A stretch of 64,000 nt of DNA, from NCBI RefSeq assembly GCF_011758655.1, contig NZ_JAAMPA010000001.1, positions 1,860,001 to 1,924,000 on the forward strand. Reading direction: 5' to 3'. Of the stretch, positions 62,342 to 64,000 are shown piece after piece. The first letter of the stretch is position 1, and the number at the start of each line of letters is the position of its first letter. The DNA comes from Modestobacter marinus. Its GTDB lineage: Bacteria > Actinomycetota > Actinomycetes > Mycobacteriales > Geodermatophilaceae. The position numbers and the translations under genes were made by a program. The notes under the pieces were generated by a model that was not told the origin of the DNA, ran no database searches, and was given only the letters and a program-made list of their open reading frames with translations.

Positions 62342-63451
62342 ATGAGGTCGGCACCGCTGCGCTCCTGGATTTGGGCTCTTATCTCTTCGGCTGCCACGAC
62401 AGTCGTTGGTGTGACAATAAATCTCGCCACTGACAGTGGGGGGCAGTGGTGGGCCTGGGTAGCTGTCGGATTGGCGACTCTAACAGTGGCATTTACTACT
62501 GTTGCCGTTGATCTTCGTCGAACCAATCAGGCGAATGTGCCCCACTATGGCCGAGCTAGGCACAACAACCCGCGAACCAACGTCACCATGTCTGGCGTAT
62601 CTGCACGCAGTGGGTCAACCGTTAGCCAGACGGTAAACATCAATCCGCCGGCCATCGCTATCGCATTAACCATGACCATTGTCTACGGCGCAGCCGTTGC
62701 AACCTTGTACGCCCTTGGAGTACTAAATGTCAACAGTAGTCGAGATCAGGCCAGCGCGAACCCGGACCTGCCCATAAATGGTTCACCCAGTCCGGTCACT
62801 GCCGAAGAGGTGGCCCCAATCCCACCATCAATCGAGGTGGATAAGCAAGGCCACTTCTGCAATGACTGGGTTACGCAGAACTCGGTCGAGGAGTTGAACG
62901 CGGCGTTGCCGATCTCTGAAGAGTTGATCGCAGAGGGCGATTGGCCGGACTGGGCACCAGTATCTGACGGCGTCCGGGCGAAGGCGAGTACGGTCTTGCT
63001 TACCGTCCAAGGCGTCAACTCGACCCAAGTAGTGATCAACGACATTCGTGCCGTGGTTCAATCGAGGCGTCAACCAGTCGATGGGCTTGCGCTTACAAGG
63101 GAATGTGGTGGCGAGGGGGCCTATCGTCTGTTGGAGGTCGACCTGGATCAAAACCCTCCGACCGCAACGGCCGTTGAGACTGGGTATACCACGCCTCCAC
63201 CTGGCGAGCCTGAGTGGTCTATAACTCCGATCAGATTTCCATACGAGGTCTCCGTCGAGGATGCAGAAACATTCGCCATCACTGGCTATACGGAAGAGTT
63301 TGACGTCGATTGGGTCATCGAGGTGGACTGGACGTCGGCGGGGTCGTCAGGCACCATCACCGCAGATGACGACGGGCAACCATTCAGAACGACGAGCACT
63401 TCCCGGGCGAGGGACTGCGTCATATGGGATCAGATTGAGTGCTTCGACTGA
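62342..63451 (+). CDS. membrane protein with large outer domain, unknown
   Basis: 369 residues from the ATG at 62342. Three hydrophobic segments: WIWALISSAATTVVGVTINL, WWAWVAVGLATLTVAFTTVA and, after a ~45-residue loop, AIAIALTMTIVYGAAVATLY. A ~240-residue C-terminal domain follows a proline/serine linker, with four cysteines and many acidic residues. An in-frame TTG two codons earlier is less likely. No family recognised. Base composition as in the NDT/TIR-like gene, so it arrived with the island. Confidence 0.65.
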   Translation: MRSAPLRSWIWALISSAATTVVGVTINLATDSGGQWWAWVAVGLATLTVAFTTVAVDLRRTNQANVPHYGRARHNNPRTNVTMSGVSARSGSTVSQTVNINPPAIAIALTMTIVYGAAVATLYALGVLNVNSSRDQASANPDLPINGSPSPVTAEEVAPIPPSIEVDKQGHFCNDWVTQNSVEELNAALPISEELIAEGDWPDWAPVSDGVRAKASTVLLTVQGVNSTQVVINDIRAVVQSRRQPVDGLALTRECGGEGAYRLLEVDLDQNPPTATAVETGYTTPPPGEPEWSITPIRFPYEVSVEDAETFAITGYTEEFDVDWVIEVDWTSAGSSGTITADDDGQPFRTTSTSRARDCVIWDQIECFD

Positions 63452-63579
63452 GCTCGTGGATGCCTTTGACTAAGGTCAGCCGCGCTGATGGTTGTCAGGA
63501 CTTGCTCCAGTCAAACCATGGCGCCGCGCGCCTCACCCGGCGAGGACACAATTGCATCCTCACCGGGCAAGGCGGCCGG

Positions 63580-64000
63580 TCAATTGAGCCGGTACGTCAC
63601 TGCGAAGTGCGCGGTGACGGCGAACGGCTTGGTGTCCGCGAAGTGCTCCCGGAAGTCGGGGACGTCCACCTTGCAGTGCTCGACAGAGACGGCCCGTCCC
63701 ACGCCCTCGGTCGTACGTCCCACCCTTTCCGGCCACAGCCTCACGGAGCAACATCCCCGGTGCACTGGCGATCTGCACGTCGGGCCACACGTTGGTCACG
63801 ACCTCGATCACCATGCGCCGGACACGCTTGTCTTGCGTCTTGCTGAGCACCTTGTGGCTGACCGACTTGGCCCAGGCCCGACCCTCCATCTCCTCGCCGG
63901 ACTCGTACAGTCGGGGGGTGCGTCCCTGACCCGTGACTGCGTTACGGAGGGTGTTCCGGGTTTCGCCCTCGAAAGCGCGGAAGTCCGCATCTTCCGGCTC
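63580..64000 (-). pseudogene. frameshifted gene fragment at the window edge
   Basis: From 64000 inward one frame reads EDADFRAFEGETRNTLRN, EEMEGRAWAKSVSHKVLSK, RRMVIEVVTNVWPDVQIAS up to about 63735. The adjacent frame then carries AVSVEHCKVDVPDFREHFAD and TKPFAVTAHFAVTYRLN to a stop at 63580. A one-base insertion between roughly 63700 and 63745 explains the switch. The N-terminus is outside the window. I do not recognise the family. Confidence 0.5.

Noticed and set aside
57613-64000. Second copy of the tRNA-Lys 3' end (attR)
   Set aside because: I scanned for GGTTCGATCC-type sequence and found none within the window.

Overview
The window is very GC-rich (roughly 73-75% by eye) over its first 57.6 kb. 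It carries mycothiol-linked formaldehyde metabolism, a DUF3073 protein, an AMIN-like lipoprotein, many GTG starts and many leaderless-type promoters. Together these point to a high-GC actinobacterium; the gene set and the intergenic repeats fit the Geodermatophilaceae (Blastococcus, Geodermatophilus or Modestobacter), but the genus is inference. The last 6.4 kb is visibly less GC-rich and reads as a decaying genomic island next to a tRNA-Lys gene.

Layout. 1-3.8 kb: a minus-strand operon (amidohydrolase, DUF59/MIP18 protein, alcohol dehydrogenase cut by the left edge) divergent from a GAF/AAA/Fis activator, as is typical of soluble diiron propane/acetone monooxygenase loci. 3.7-5.7 kb: a sugar-type ABC permease and ATPase with no binding protein. 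5.8-27.7 kb: a nearly complete purine biosynthesis region (purA, purD, purB, purC, purS, purQ, purL, purF, purM) interleaved with a 131-bp tandem repeat, glycerophosphodiesterase, rsgA, an AI-2E family transporter, two paralogous PilZ proteins, a sterol-carrier-type protein, an oxalate/formate-type MFS carrier with a 40-residue partner, and a mycothiol-dependent formaldehyde oxidation pair. 27.8-34 kb: DUF3073 protein, valine-type dehydrogenase, a complete sugar ABC operon paralogous to the first, and an M23 peptidase. 34-38.8 kb: lipoprotein, MBL hydrolase, GMC oxidoreductase and an unknown paralogous gene pair. 38.9-45.1 kb: 4-hydroxybenzoate to protocatechuate to beta-ketoadipate enol-lactone catabolism (pobA, IclR regulator, pcaHGBDC). 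45-57.5 kb: a proline-rich membrane protein, a glycosyltransferase-like protein, a two-component system, the tRNA-Glu/Asp/Phe cluster, several lipoproteins, a GtrA protein, a DUF2231-Rieske protein and a TetR/MDR dehydrogenase pair with clear operators.

57.5-64 kb: tRNA-Lys(TTT), a pair of 11-bp direct repeats, an N-terminally truncated tyrosine integrase, a frameshifted PD-(D/E)XK-type nuclease remnant, a small hypothetical protein with a winged-helix-like tail, a nucleoside-deoxyribosyltransferase/TIR-like protein of the kind found in anti-phage loci, a long stretch without convincing genes, a three-segment membrane protein, and a frameshifted gene cut by the right edge.

The genes work together in clear modules. 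The pur genes convert PRPP to IMP and AMP. Formaldehyde would pass through mycothiol to formate and possibly leave by the OFA carrier. Aromatic acids enter through pobA/pca under an IclR regulator. The most unusual observations are the truncated head-to-head island junction, the orphan NDT/TIR-like protein, a probable CTG start codon, a recurring palindrome centred on ATGGCCAT, a symmetrically placed operator beside a sigma-54-type activator lacking GAFTGA, and a 24-codon ORF coupled at both ends inside the pca operon. No search could be run, so functions rest on recognised motifs and gene context.
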